Made by a program: the position numbers and the translations under genes. A DNA stretch of 50,722 nt. Origin: Martelella radicis. Lineage in GTDB: Bacteria > Pseudomonadota > Alphaproteobacteria > Rhizobiales > Rhizobiaceae. Below are positions 36,718 through 45,925 of the stretch, piece after piece; the first letter of the stretch is position 1; every line of letters starts with the position of its first letter. The stretch is from positions 1 through 50,722 of the forward strand of contig NZ_JACIDZ010000024.1 of assembly GCF_014196625.1 (NCBI RefSeq), in the 5' to 3' direction. Below the pieces are notes generated by a model that was given only the letters and a program-made list of their open reading frames with translations, did no database searches and was not told where the DNA came from.

Positions 36718-38510
36718 TCGTCAACCTCCCCTGCGGCAACCGTCCGATAGAATTCCTGCATTATAGCGAAGGATTTCTTCTTGGTTACCTTGTCAGCAGC
36801 AATCAGACCTTTTCTGTTGAAACCGCGCTGGAAAATACCCTGGCGGCGTTCGGTCCTGAAATCATAGAGGATCCAGGGCGACATGCCCTTGACGAAATCG
36901 AGGTCCCGCAAGGTGGCAATCTGCTTTTCGTAGACTTCCGCCTGGTAATCTTCGGAGAACAGGCCATCCTTGGGCCCGTGCTCGGTGATGTCCGCATCGG
37001 CGCCGGTCTCGGAGATGACGACGGGGCGATCGGGCTGGGAATTGGCGAGGATTTTCGGCAGTTCGGAAAAGTCCTCGTCATACCAGCCATAATATTCGTT
37101 GATGCCGATGATATCGAGATAGGCGGCAAGCCGGTCCTCGATCTTCAGCTTGGTGTGGTTGACGAGGCAGGCGGCGGCGATCAGCCGCGTCGGGTCCTCG
37201 GCGCGGGCGGTTTCGGCAAGCCCCTTCATGAATGCAAGCCGCGCATCGGTATCGGCGTTTTCATTGCCCACAGACCAGATCGCCACGCTGGCGCGGTTGC
37301 GGTCGCGGCGGATGAGCTCGATCAACTGGTTCTGCGCGTCGCGTTCGGTTGCCGGATTGGCAAAATCGATGGCCCAGTAGACCGGAATTTCCGCCCAGAC
37401 GAGCAGCCCGAACTCATCGGCGAGTTCAACGGCGCGTTCGTGGTGGGGATAGTGGGCAAGACGGACGAAATTGCAGCCCATCTCCTTGGCATGGGCATAG
37501 CGCCGGCGCAGGTCGTCTTCGGTGATGACCTTCCCGAGCTTCGCGTCATCCTCATGCACCGAAATGCCCCTGAGCCAGAGCGGACGTCCGTTGAGGAAAA
37601 GCTCACGACCCTTCCGCTCGATCGTACGGAAGCCGACGCGATCGGAAACGCGGTCGTCGCCGGCGGTGACATGCACATTATAAAGCTTCGGGCGCTCCGG
37701 CGACCAGAGCAACGGCGCGGCGTCGATCGCGAGGGTCCCACGGCCGTCAACCAGCGTCACGGTTTCGCTGACCCCGAGTTCGGGGATCGCGATTTCGGCG
37801 GTCTCCGCGCCTTCGGCAACAACGCTTGCGACAAGTCCGGTGCGTTCGGCGCTCGGTTTCATGTGAATGAAGAAGTCCCGGATCAGGCTTTGCGGCGTCT
37901 CGATCAGCGAAACCTCGCGATAGACGCCGCCATAGTTGAACCAGTCGGTATTGCGCATGGGCACGCGGTCGGTAGTGCGCTGATTGTTGACGCAGAGCAT
38001 CAGCCAGTTGCGGCCATCCTTCAACTGATCGGTCAGTTCAGCAAAGAACGGCGTCGAGCCGCCATAGTGATTGCCGATGAATTCGCCGTTCAGAAACACC
38101 TTGCAGTCATACTGCGCGGCGCCGACGCGCAGGAAGGTGCGCTTGCCGGGCTTCGGCGAAAAGTCGACGGGCCGGGTGTACCAGGCGCTGCCCTCGAAGA
38201 AATACCATTTCTCCTTGAGCATCTGCCAGCAGGAGGGCACCGGCACGGTCTCGCCCATATAGGGGTCGTAATCCCAGGGTTCCTCACGGTCACGCGGCGC
38301 AGCCGGTTCCATGGCGAACCATTTCTGGCGCAGGCCCGTATCGAGAAGATCGACGCAGAAATTCCAGTCGCCATCGAGCGAGACCTGCTCGCGGTCACCC
38401 ATGAAGATCATGGTGGTGTGGTTGAGGTTCTGCGGATTGAAGGGACGATCATAGTCCTCGTCATGCAGCGCCTGCAGCGCGTTCTCCGCCAATTCTGATC
38501 GCTCGAGCAT
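36702..38510 (-). CDS. uidA: Glycoside hydrolase family 2, probable beta-glucuronidase
   Basis: A 602-residue GH2 enzyme with jelly-roll, Ig-like and TIM-barrel domains. The acid/base Glu417 is in SVGNENAD and the nucleophile Glu501 in VISETGAD. Features shared with beta-glucuronidases include RTDRVPMRNTDWFNYGG-type and GINEYYGWYDE segments and the FRTERRQG loop, with length close to UidA (603). No signal peptide, so cytoplasmic. Substrate could be a glucuronide or galacturonide; context (uxuA, uxuB) favours glucuronide. It follows dctP by 79 bases in the same operon. Confidence 0.9.
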   Translation of the reverse strand: MLERSELAENALQALHDEDYDRPFNPQNLNHTTMIFMGDREQVSLDGDWNFCVDLLDTGLRQKWFAMEPAAPRDREEPWDYDPYMGETVPVPSCWQMLKEKWYFFEGSAWYTRPVDFSPKPGKRTFLRVGAAQYDCKVFLNGEFIGNHYGGSTPFFAELTDQLKDGRNWLMLCVNNQRTTDRVPMRNTDWFNYGGVYREVSLIETPQSLIRDFFIHMKPSAERTGLVASVVAEGAETAEIAIPELGVSETVTLVDGRGTLAIDAAPLLWSPERPKLYNVHVTAGDDRVSDRVGFRTIERKGRELFLNGRPLWLRGISVHEDDAKLGKVITEDDLRRRYAHAKEMGCNFVRLAHYPHHERAVELADEFGLLVWAEIPVYWAIDFANPATERDAQNQLIELIRRDRNRASVAIWSVGNENADTDARLAFMKGLAETARAEDPTRLIAAACLVNHTKLKIEDRLAAYLDIIGINEYYGWYDEDFSELPKILANSQPDRPVVISETGADADITEHGPKDGLFSEDYQAEVYEKQIATLRDLDFVKGMSPWILYDFRTERRQGIFQRGFNRKGLIAADKVTKKKSFAIMQEFYRTVAAGEVDEWETP

Positions 38511-38589
38511 GAAAAACCTCCACCAAAACCTGTAAATGCTGCCTTAACCGGCCGGCCACCCGAAGTGGCCGACCAATTTTTCATGCGAC

Positions 38590-39582
38590 TTAGTTGTCGC
38601 TGTAGTTTGCGCCTTCGGCCTGGATGCGGTCGACCAGGTCGGCGACAGCCGGAGAGCTGCCCTTGACTTCGTCATACATCGGCTGAACGGCTTCGATGAA
38701 GGGCGCCTTGTCGACGGTGTTGACCGTCACGCCCATTTCCTCGATCTCGCCCATCGTCGTGGAAACGATTTCGTCCCACTGTTCGCGATGGAACTGCATG
38801 GCTTCCTGGGCGGCCTGACGGAAGGCGGCCTTGTCGTCATCGGACATGGAATCCCATGCGCAGTTCGAGATCACCACGACGGAGGGGATCATGGTGTGCT
38901 CGTCGAGCGAGAAGAAGTCCGCCACTTCGCCGTGACGCACGGTGGTGAGCGCGGTCGGGTTATTCTCCGCACCGTCAACGACGCCTTGCTGCAGGGCGCT
39001 GTAAAGCTCGCCATAGGCAAGCGGCGTCGGGCTGCCGCCCAGAAGCTCGACCATGCGGATGGCCGAGGGGCTCGGCTGAACGCGGATCTTCATGCCCTGG
39101 AGGTCTGCCGGCGTGTTGATCGGCTTGTTGCCGTAGAAGGAGCGTGCACCCTCGATCAGGAAGGCAACGCCCTGGAAACCCTTGTCATGGGAGGCATCAA
39201 GGATTTCCTGGCCGATTTCACCGGTCAGAATGTCGAACTGGTGATCTTCACTGAGGAAGAGATAGGGCAGGTTCAGGGCCGAATAGGTCGGCTCGAAGGC
39301 TTCCAGCTCGCTGGCATTGCTCTTGGCCATGTCGAGCACGCAGCTCTGGACCAGTTCCATCGATTCGCGCTGATTGCCAAGCTGGCCGTTCGGGAAAACC
39401 TGGATGTCCCAGTCACCATCGGTCAGTTCGGACAGGCGATCGCCCATGAATTCCATGGAGATGTGGAGCGGATGGTCCGGCGGGTTGTTGTGGTTGAGGC
39501 GAAGCGTGCGCGCTTCGGCGGTTGCGGCAAAGGCGACAGCAGCGACGCCCGTCATCAAAGCGACTTTGGAAAAGATGTTCAT
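38590..39582 (-). CDS. dctP: TRAP transporter substrate-binding protein
   Basis: A 330-residue DctP-type periplasmic receptor. The signal peptide ends near TAEA24, followed by RTLRLNHNNPPDHPLHI. The family Arg that binds the ligand carboxylate is in GMKIRVQPSPSAIRM, and YGELYSALQQGVVDGAENNPT is the family signature. In this context the ligand is probably a uronate or an acidic oligosaccharide. The start at 39582 follows GGGAGGA. It is divergent from the permease genes, leading the minus-strand operon. Confidence 0.95.
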   Translation of the reverse strand: MNIFSKVALMTGVAAVAFAATAEARTLRLNHNNPPDHPLHISMEFMGDRLSELTDGDWDIQVFPNGQLGNQRESMELVQSCVLDMAKSNASELEAFEPTYSALNLPYLFLSEDHQFDILTGEIGQEILDASHDKGFQGVAFLIEGARSFYGNKPINTPADLQGMKIRVQPSPSAIRMVELLGGSPTPLAYGELYSALQQGVVDGAENNPTALTTVRHGEVADFFSLDEHTMIPSVVVISNCAWDSMSDDDKAAFRQAAQEAMQFHREQWDEIVSTTMGEIEEMGVTVNTVDKAPFIEAVQPMYDEVKGSSPAVADLVDRIQAEGANYSDN

Positions 39583-39661
39583 ATCTTCCTCCCGGCACCC
39601 GTTCGTTTGAGGAGTGATTGTCAGACCGCCACAGAGTGCCTTATTGCAGCGGGTGGCCTTA

Positions 39662-39762
39662 TGGTTGACCAAATTATTTTAGGTGTCAACCAAAATAGAT
39701 AAATTGGTTGACCAATTTTTGGTTTTGGTTCATGCTCCAACCATCGGCCAAAGGTATCAACC
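39662..39762. promoter_or_regulatory. GntR-type operator cluster in the dctP/dctQ divergon
   Basis: A palindrome AAATTGGT-TG-ACCAATTT (39701-39718, 8-base arms perfect) and a shorter TGGTTGACCA (39662-39671) flank a degenerate GGTGTCAACC (39682-39691). A related GGTATCAACC is at 39753-39762. The GGT-N2-ACC core fits FCD-type GntR regulators such as UxuR or FadR. The sites lie between the two divergent operons, so one regulator could control both. Confidence 0.65.
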
Positions 39763-39800
39763 AGAAGGCTGCACAAAGAACTCGCTCAAGGGAGGGTCGG

Positions 39801-40358
39801 ATGTCCGAACAAGGAAAACCCGACACGATCAGCCGTCTTGTCGACGGCCTTGCCAATGTGATCGACGCGATCTTGCGCGTCATCATCGTCGCCGGTTTCT
39901 CCGGCATGGTCGTCTGCGTGGTGTGGCAGGTCATGAGCCGCTACATCCTGCGCGCGCCGTCCATCTATACCGACGAAATCGCCCGTTTCCTGTTTATCTG
40001 GATGGCGCTGATCGGCGGCGCATACACCTTCGGCAAGGGCCGGCATCTCGCAATCGAGATCCTGGCGCCGGCGCTTTCGGGCTGGCGCAAGCAGCTTGCC
40101 CAACTTCTGGTCGTCGCCGTCATCGCCTTCTTCGCCATCGCCGTGATGATCAATGGCGGCGGCGCGCTCGTTGGTCGCACGCTGGCCAACGGCCAGGTCT
40201 CGCCCGCCCTGCAGATGCCGATGGGTTACATCTACATCGCCATTCCAGTCTCCGGCGCCGTCATTCTCTTCTACTGCCTGCAGATGGCCGTCCGCCTTTT
40301 TGCCGGCAAGACGCCCGTTGAAGCCGCGCCCGCCGAGGCCGGCGGACCACTGAACTAA
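39801..40358 (+). CDS. dctQ: TRAP transporter small permease
   Basis: A 185-residue four-helix membrane protein of the DctQ family. Landmarks are VWQVMSRYILRAPSIYTDEIARFLFIWMALIGGAY in helices 1-2 and GYIYIAIPVSGAVILFY in helix 4. The ATG at 39801 is preceded by GGGAGGG. It ends 14 bases before dctM. Together with DctM and DctP it forms a sodium-coupled importer. Confidence 0.93.
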   Translation: MSEQGKPDTISRLVDGLANVIDAILRVIIVAGFSGMVVCVVWQVMSRYILRAPSIYTDEIARFLFIWMALIGGAYTFGKGRHLAIEILAPALSGWRKQLAQLLVVAVIAFFAIAVMINGGGALVGRTLANGQVSPALQMPMGYIYIAIPVSGAVILFYCLQMAVRLFAGKTPVEAAPAEAGGPLN

Positions 40359-40372
40359 GGGGAGTTCCTTTC

Positions 40373-41683
40373 ATGCTTATGTCCTACGCCCCGCTGGTCC
40401 TGTTCGGCAGCTTCATCCTGCTGATGGTTCTCGGCGTTCCGATCGCCTTTGCCATCGGTGTCTCGGCTGCCGTCACCTTCGCGCTCTTCGTCGGCATCGA
40501 CCAGTCCTTCTTCATCGTCGCCCAGCAAATGTCCTCGGGCCTCGACAGTTTCACCCTTCTGGCAATTCCTTTCTTCATCCTGGCCGGCAACATCATGAAC
40601 CGCGGCGGCATTGCCCGCCGGCTCATCGATTTCGCCAAAGTGCTCGGCTTCGCCCTTCCCGGCTCGCTCGCCCATGTGAACGTGCTCGCCAACATGATGT
40701 TCGGCGCGCTTTCGGGTTCGGCCGTAGCCTCGGCGGCTGCCGTCGGCGGCGTCATGGCGCCGCTGCAGAAGAAGGAAGGCTATGACCCGGCCTATTCGGC
40801 CGCCGTCAATATCTCGTCCTGCACGACCGGCCTCCTGATCCCGCCGAGCTCGACCTTCATCGTCTTCTCGCTGATTTCCGGCGGCACCTCGGTCGCAGCC
40901 CTCTTCGTCGCCGGCTATGTACCCGGCATCCTGATGGGCGTCGGCATCATGATCGTCGCCGGCATCATCGCCAAGAAGCGCGGCTACCCGACCCAGCCGC
41001 GCCCGACCGCCGGCGAATTCGTCAGGAAGGGTCTCGATGCGCTCCTGCCGCTCGGCCTGATCGTCGTCGTCATGGGCGGCATCATTGGCGGCATCTTCAC
41101 CGCCACCGAAGCCTCGGCGATCGCCGTCGTCTACACCCTGCTTCTGGCCTTCGTCTGGTATCGCGAAACCTCGATCAAGCAGCTTCCCTCGATCATCCTC
41201 GAATCGGCGATCACCACTGCCGTGGTCCTGCTGATGATCGGCTGCTCGATCGCGATGTCGCGCGCCATGGCCTTCGGCAACATCCCGAACATGATCTCCG
41301 ATTTCATGCTCGGCCTGTCGGACAACCCGATCCTGATCCTGTTGATCCTGAACGTCGTCCTTCTGGTTGTCGGCACCTTCATGGACATGACGCCGGCGCT
41401 GCTGATCTTCACCCCGATCCTGATGCCGGTGGTTCAGCAGCTTGGCATGGACCCGGTCCAGTTCGGTGTGATGATGACGCTCAACCTCTGCGTCGGCATC
41501 TGCACCCCGCCTGTCGGATCGGCGCTCTTCATCGGTTGCTCGGTCGGCGGCACCACGATCCCGAAGGTGATCAAGCCTCTGATCCCCTTCTTCCTCACCC
41601 TGATCGCGGTCCTGATGCTGGTTACTTATGTTCCTGCAGTCAGCCTGGGCCTGCCCCGCCTGCTTCTGGGCTATGGCGGCTAA
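40373..41683 (+). CDS. dctM: TRAP transporter large permease
   Basis: A 436-residue DctM with about 12 transmembrane segments. Family motifs include IPFFILAGNIMNRGGIARRLIDFA, GALSGSAVASAAAVG, PPSSTFIVFSLISGGTS, and TPPVGSALFIGCSVGGT. Start ATG at 40373 follows GGGGAG. It is 19 bases before the GH31 gene, placing uptake and hydrolysis in one transcript. Confidence 0.96.
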   Translation: MLMSYAPLVLFGSFILLMVLGVPIAFAIGVSAAVTFALFVGIDQSFFIVAQQMSSGLDSFTLLAIPFFILAGNIMNRGGIARRLIDFAKVLGFALPGSLAHVNVLANMMFGALSGSAVASAAAVGGVMAPLQKKEGYDPAYSAAVNISSCTTGLLIPPSSTFIVFSLISGGTSVAALFVAGYVPGILMGVGIMIVAGIIAKKRGYPTQPRPTAGEFVRKGLDALLPLGLIVVVMGGIIGGIFTATEASAIAVVYTLLLAFVWYRETSIKQLPSIILESAITTAVVLLMIGCSIAMSRAMAFGNIPNMISDFMLGLSDNPILILLILNVVLLVVGTFMDMTPALLIFTPILMPVVQQLGMDPVQFGVMMTLNLCVGICTPPVGSALFIGCSVGGTTIPKVIKPLIPFFLTLIAVLMLVTYVPAVSLGLPRLLLGYGG

Positions 41684-41702
41684 CGACAAGGGAAGATAGA
41701 CT

Positions 41703-44078
41703 ATGCGTACCCTCAAGACCTGGGCGCTCGACGCGCGTGACGCCAATGGCGTCACGCTCACCGTAGACGGCACCCACACCCTCCGCATCGCCGTGCTCGA
41801 AGAGGCGCTCTTTCGCGTCTCGCTGAAGAAAGCCGGCGAATGGCGGCTCGACCGCACCTGGTCAGTCGCCCCTGAAGAAGACGTGCCGTTCGAAGGCCGT
41901 TCCCGCGAAGACCTTTCCGGTTTTTCGCTACCGGAATTCACCTGCACCGAAGGCGAGACGCTCACCATAGAGACCGACGCCCTCAGGCTCACCGTCGAAA
42001 ACCCGCTGACCATGCGCTGGGACGCGAGACAGGCTGACGGCACATGGAAGCTGGTTGCCGAGGAGCGCCCGACCGGCGCCTACATGCTCGGCATCCGCGA
42101 TCACCGCAACAGCCATTTCCTGCTGAGAAAACCCGGAGAGAAGGTCTACGGCCTCGGCGAAAAGGCGGGCGAACTCGAACGCTCCGGCCGCCGCTACGAG
42201 ATGCGCAATCTCGATGCCATGGGCTATGATGCCAGGACCACCGACCCGCTCTACAAGCACCTGCCCGTCACCTTCACCGTGACGCCGGACGCGGGCGCCT
42301 TTTCGGTCTTCTACGACAATCTCGCTTCCTGCTGGTTCGACCTCGGCAATGAGTTCGACAACTACCACAAGCCCTTCCGTGCCTATCGCGCGCTCGACGG
42401 CGATCTCGACTATTATTTCGCCTGGGCGCCGGAGATGCTGGACCTCGTAAAGGGTCACACGCGGCTCACCGGCGGAACCGCCTTCATGCCGCGCTGGGCG
42501 CTTGGCTATTCCGGCTCCACCATGGCCTATACCGACCGCCCCAATGCGCAGGAGGAGCTCGAAGGCTTTCTGGTAAAACTTTCCGAGCACGCCATCCCCT
42601 GCGACAGTTTCCAGATGTCGTCCGGCTATACCTCGATCGGTTCGAAGCGCTATGTCTTCAACTGGAACTATGAAAAATTCCCCGACGTCGAGGGCATGAC
42701 GAAGAAATTCGCCGATGCCGGCGTGACGCTGATCGCCAATATCAAGCCGGCGCTCTTGCAGGACCATCCGCGCTTCGACGAGGCGCTCGATGCCGGGCTG
42801 TTCGTCACCGACAGCGAGACCAATTCCTATGCGGATGCGGTCTACTGGGACGACAGCGGCGCCCATCTCGATTTCACCAATCCGGCCTCCATCGCCTGGT
42901 GGCAGAAGGGCGTGACCGAGCAGCTCCTGAAGAAGGGCATCGCCTGCACCTGGAACGACAATAACGAGTATGAGATCTGGGATGACGAGGCCCGCTGCAA
43001 CGGCTTCGGCAAGGAGATCCCGGTCGCGCTGATCCGTCCGCTGCATTCGCTGCTGATGAGCCGCGCCTCGAAGGAAGCGCAGGAAGCCTTCGATCCGGAT
43101 CACCGGCAATATCTGATCTCGCGCGCCGGCTGCCCCGGCATCCAGCGTTACGCCCAGACCTGGTCCGGCGATAACTACACGCGCTGGGAAACGGTGCGCT
43201 ACAATATCCGCATGGGCCTCTCCATGTCGCTCTCCGGCATCTACAATGTCGGCCACGATGTCGGCGGCTTTTCCGGCCCGAAGCCGGAGCCGGAACTCTT
43301 CGTCCGCTGGGTCCAGAACGGCATTTTCCATCCGCGCTTCACCATCCACTCGTGGAACGATGACGGTACGGCCAATGAGGCCTGGATGTATCCGGAAGTT
43401 CTGCCGCTGATCCGCGAGGCGCTTGCCTTCCGCTACCGGCTGACGCCTTATCTCTACACGTTGACATGGCTTGCGACCACGGCCGACGAGCCGATGCTGC
43501 GCCCGACCTTCCTCGACCATCCGCACGATCCCCGGACATTCGAGGAGACCGACGACTTCATGCTTGGCCGTGATCTCCTGGTCGCCAATGTCGTCGACAA
43601 GGGTGCTGCCGAGCGGACGGTCTATCTGCCGAAGAATGAAACCGGCTGGTGGAATTTCTGGTCGGGCGAATATCACGCGCCCGGCACGGAAGCGACGCTT
43701 CCGGTGGACCTTGCCAGCATGCCGCTCTTTGTCCGCGCCGGTGCGGTGATCCCGCTTTCCGATGGCGCAAACCGCGCCAATGCCAAGGCCGACACGGCGC
43801 GCACGCTCGCCGTCTTTCCTGTTCCCGGCCGCTTCGAGGCGACATCGGTGGAATATGAGGATGACGGCGACACGGTGAACTGGCGTGAGGCCGCGGGCCA
43901 CAGCCAGACGCATTACGCCCTTTCCGGCGATGATGCCGGTCTTACCCTCAACTGGCAGCATGAAGGCGACTACAAGCCGCCTTACGAGACTGTCCGGATA
44001 CTCCTGCCCGAAGGCGAAGAACGCTCAATTGCCGTGAACGGCATGGCCGACGCCAACGGCAAGACTGTCGGTCGCTGA
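41703..44078 (+). CDS. Glycoside hydrolase family 31, probable alpha-glucosidase
   Basis: A 791-residue GH31 enzyme with an N-terminal beta-sandwich (GLGEKAGELERSGRRYEMRN), a TIM barrel and C-terminal beta domains. The nucleophile is Asp419 in TWNDNNEYEIWDD, and the acid/base is Asp490 in TWSGDN. Other family marks are FMPRWALGYSGS, GHDVGGFSGPKPEPELFVRW and FHPRFTIHSWN. No signal peptide, so cytoplasmic. GH31 enzymes remove alpha-glucose, alpha-xylose or alpha-sulfoquinovose; the canonical nucleophile box is W.DMNE, here with N in place of M. Context suggests it trims an alpha-linked unit from an imported uronic-acid oligosaccharide. Confidence 0.92.
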   Translation: MRTLKTWALDARDANGVTLTVDGTHTLRIAVLEEALFRVSLKKAGEWRLDRTWSVAPEEDVPFEGRSREDLSGFSLPEFTCTEGETLTIETDALRLTVENPLTMRWDARQADGTWKLVAEERPTGAYMLGIRDHRNSHFLLRKPGEKVYGLGEKAGELERSGRRYEMRNLDAMGYDARTTDPLYKHLPVTFTVTPDAGAFSVFYDNLASCWFDLGNEFDNYHKPFRAYRALDGDLDYYFAWAPEMLDLVKGHTRLTGGTAFMPRWALGYSGSTMAYTDRPNAQEELEGFLVKLSEHAIPCDSFQMSSGYTSIGSKRYVFNWNYEKFPDVEGMTKKFADAGVTLIANIKPALLQDHPRFDEALDAGLFVTDSETNSYADAVYWDDSGAHLDFTNPASIAWWQKGVTEQLLKKGIACTWNDNNEYEIWDDEARCNGFGKEIPVALIRPLHSLLMSRASKEAQEAFDPDHRQYLISRAGCPGIQRYAQTWSGDNYTRWETVRYNIRMGLSMSLSGIYNVGHDVGGFSGPKPEPELFVRWVQNGIFHPRFTIHSWNDDGTANEAWMYPEVLPLIREALAFRYRLTPYLYTLTWLATTADEPMLRPTFLDHPHDPRTFEETDDFMLGRDLLVANVVDKGAAERTVYLPKNETGWWNFWSGEYHAPGTEATLPVDLASMPLFVRAGAVIPLSDGANRANAKADTARTLAVFPVPGRFEATSVEYEDDGDTVNWREAAGHSQTHYALSGDDAGLTLNWQHEGDYKPPYETVRILLPEGEERSIAVNGMADANGKTVGR

Positions 44079-44088
44079 CCGGCATTTC

Positions 44089-44118
44089 GGGAGGGCATAT
44101 GCCCTCCCGCTTTTTTTC
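44089..44118 (+). terminator. Rho-independent terminator after GH31
   Basis: A fully self-complementary 22-base stem CGGGAGGGCAT/ATGCCCTCCCG followed by C and seven T residues, starting 10 bases after the GH31 stop. It separates uxuB from the TRAP-GH31 operon, so uxuB needs read-through or its own promoter in the 58 bases that follow. Confidence 0.85.
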
Positions 44119-44176
44119 ACACCTCCCATTGCCGTCGGCGCCAGCCCCAATGCGCCGTTTTACGGAAGGAACCGCC

Positions 44177-45637
44177 ATGTCCTCCAATCCGCTCCTTGAT
44201 CAGGCCGCAGCCGATGTTTTGCGCCCGGATTACGATCGCTCGAAGATAGAGGCACGCATGTGCCATATCGGCTTCGGCGCCTTTCACCGCGCCCACCAGG
44301 CCGTCTATACCGACGACGTTCTGCGCGCCGGCGGCACCTGGGGCTATCGCGAGATCGAGCTGAGAGGCCCGTCCGCGCCGCTGAAGGCGCTCGCCGAGCG
44401 CGATTATCTCTACAGCGTCGTCGAAAATGCCGCCGACGGGCAGAAGGCGCGCATTTCGGGCGCTGTGGTCGATCATCGGCACATGGAAGAATGCGGCTCC
44501 GAGGGCATCATCGCCGCCATTGCCGATGAAAAGATCGCGCTCGTTTCCATCACCGTCACGGAAAAGGGCTACACGCTCGGCGCTGACGGCGGGCTTGATT
44601 TCAACAATCCGGCGATCAAGGCCGATCTCGAAAACCCTGATCAGCCGCGCTCGGTCGTCGGTACGCTGGTGGCGGCCCTTGCCGCCCGCAAGCGCGCCGG
44701 CCAGAAGCCCTTCACCGTGCTTTCCTGCGACAACCTCCCCTCAAACGGCAAGCTCGCCCGCCGCGCCGTCATCGACTTCGCCCGCGCCCGCGACAGGGGG
44801 CTCGCCGACTGGATCGAGGAACACGGCCGTTTCCCCTCCACCATGGTCGACCGCATCGTCCCGGCGATGACCGAGGAAAGCTACCGTCTGCTTGCCGAGC
44901 GGATCGGCACGGAAGACCCCGCGGGCATTGTCTGCGAGCCCTTCCGCCAATGGGTGATCGAGGATGATTTCGTTTCCGGTCGCCCGGACTGGGACCGCGC
45001 CGGCGCGACCTTCACCGATGATGTCGTGCCCTATGAGAACATGAAGCTCAGGATGCTGAACGGCTCGCATTCCTTCCTTGCCTATCTCGGCTATCTCGGC
45101 GGCTATGAGACCATTGCCGAATGCATGCAGGATCCGGCCTACCGCAAGGCCGCCCGCGACCTGATGGGCCAGGAACAGATCCCCACCCTTGAGGCTCCGG
45201 AAGGCATTGATCTTGATGACTATGCCGATGCGCTGATCACGCGTTTCGAAAACCCCGCGATCCGCCACCGCACCTGGCAGATCGCCATGGATGGCAGCCA
45301 GAAACTGCCGCAACGCGCGCTCGAATCAATCGCGCATCATCTGAAGAGCGGATCGCCCTGCCCGCGCCTCACGCTGCTCGTTGCCGGCTGGATCCGCTAT
45401 GTCGCCGGCACGGATGACAAGGGCGCACCGATCGACGTGCGCGACCCGCTGGCCGACAGGCTGAAGACGCTCGCCAATGGCGGATCGTCGCGAGAGAAGG
45501 TCGAGCGCGTCCTCTCGGGCTCAGGCATTTTCCCCGAAATACTCCGGGAAAGCGTCGACTTCAGGCAAAGCCTCGCCGAAAGCCTCGAAGGCCTTGGCAG
45601 GATCGGCGCACGGAAAATGGTCGCCCAACTCGGCTAG
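44177..45637 (+). CDS. uxuB: Fructuronate reductase (mannitol dehydrogenase family)
   Basis: A 486-residue NAD-dependent dehydrogenase, the same length as E. coli UxuB, that reduces D-fructuronate to D-mannonate. The N-terminal nucleotide-binding region has HIGFGAFHRAHQAVYTDD; the family core is VLSCDNLPSNGKL, FPSTMVDRIVP, WVIEDDF and KLRMLNGSHSFLAYLG with the catalytic Lys. Mannitol or tagaturonate dehydrogenase activity is the alternative, but uxuA in the same locus makes fructuronate the best choice. Start at 44177 follows GGAAGGAACCGCC. Confidence 0.93.
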   Translation: MSSNPLLDQAAADVLRPDYDRSKIEARMCHIGFGAFHRAHQAVYTDDVLRAGGTWGYREIELRGPSAPLKALAERDYLYSVVENAADGQKARISGAVVDHRHMEECGSEGIIAAIADEKIALVSITVTEKGYTLGADGGLDFNNPAIKADLENPDQPRSVVGTLVAALAARKRAGQKPFTVLSCDNLPSNGKLARRAVIDFARARDRGLADWIEEHGRFPSTMVDRIVPAMTEESYRLLAERIGTEDPAGIVCEPFRQWVIEDDFVSGRPDWDRAGATFTDDVVPYENMKLRMLNGSHSFLAYLGYLGGYETIAECMQDPAYRKAARDLMGQEQIPTLEAPEGIDLDDYADALITRFENPAIRHRTWQIAMDGSQKLPQRALESIAHHLKSGSPCPRLTLLVAGWIRYVAGTDDKGAPIDVRDPLADRLKTLANGGSSREKVERVLSGSGIFPEILRESVDFRQSLAESLEGLGRIGARKMVAQLG

Positions 45638-45925
45638 GAATATCCTGACAATAACAGCTTTGGAGAACAGGCAGTTTCGGTGGTGTCATCGGAACTGCCT
45701 CTGGCTGTCCGCGGCATATTCAAGCGCTTCAGGCATTGTTTCGATAAGTTAAGACCGAAACTGAACGCCAAACGCGACAGATCGATGCCGCTTGCACGTT
45801 CGTCAAAGAATGATACGGAAAAATGGTGCACCTTGAAAGAGAGAACTTGAACTCTCTTTTTGAGGTTTTAGAGGAATGGGAAGCCCATCTCGCAGACTAT
45901 GATCTAAACGATCTGAGGTGCGACG
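45638..45925. other. Junction between hexuronide locus and mobile element
   Basis: A gene-free stretch where base composition becomes AT-richer. On the plus strand 45717-45750 reads IFKRFRHCFDKLRPK, faintly like the tail of an IS5-type transposase, too short to call. A hairpin AAAGAGAG (45836-45843) with CTCTCTTT (45852-45859) is flanked by A and T runs and works as a bidirectional terminator. The interval just before mobC could hold oriT, but no conserved nic motif is recognised. Confidence 0.5.
45836..45861. terminator. Terminator hairpin at element edge
   Basis: An 8-base-pair stem AAAGAGAG/CTCTCTTT with an 8-base loop and continuing T residues. It lies about 200 bases after uxuB and 65 bases before mobC, so it insulates the mobile element from the upstream operon. 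Confidence 0.6.

Noticed and set aside
45634-45831. Short transposase-like tail after uxuB
   Set aside because: Only about 15 residues look transposase-like, with no catalytic motif or terminal repeats, so it is recorded as junction DNA only.
45638-45925. A tRNA gene as the integration site of the mobile element
   Set aside because: No tRNA-like cloverleaf or TTCGA loop was seen here or elsewhere in the window.
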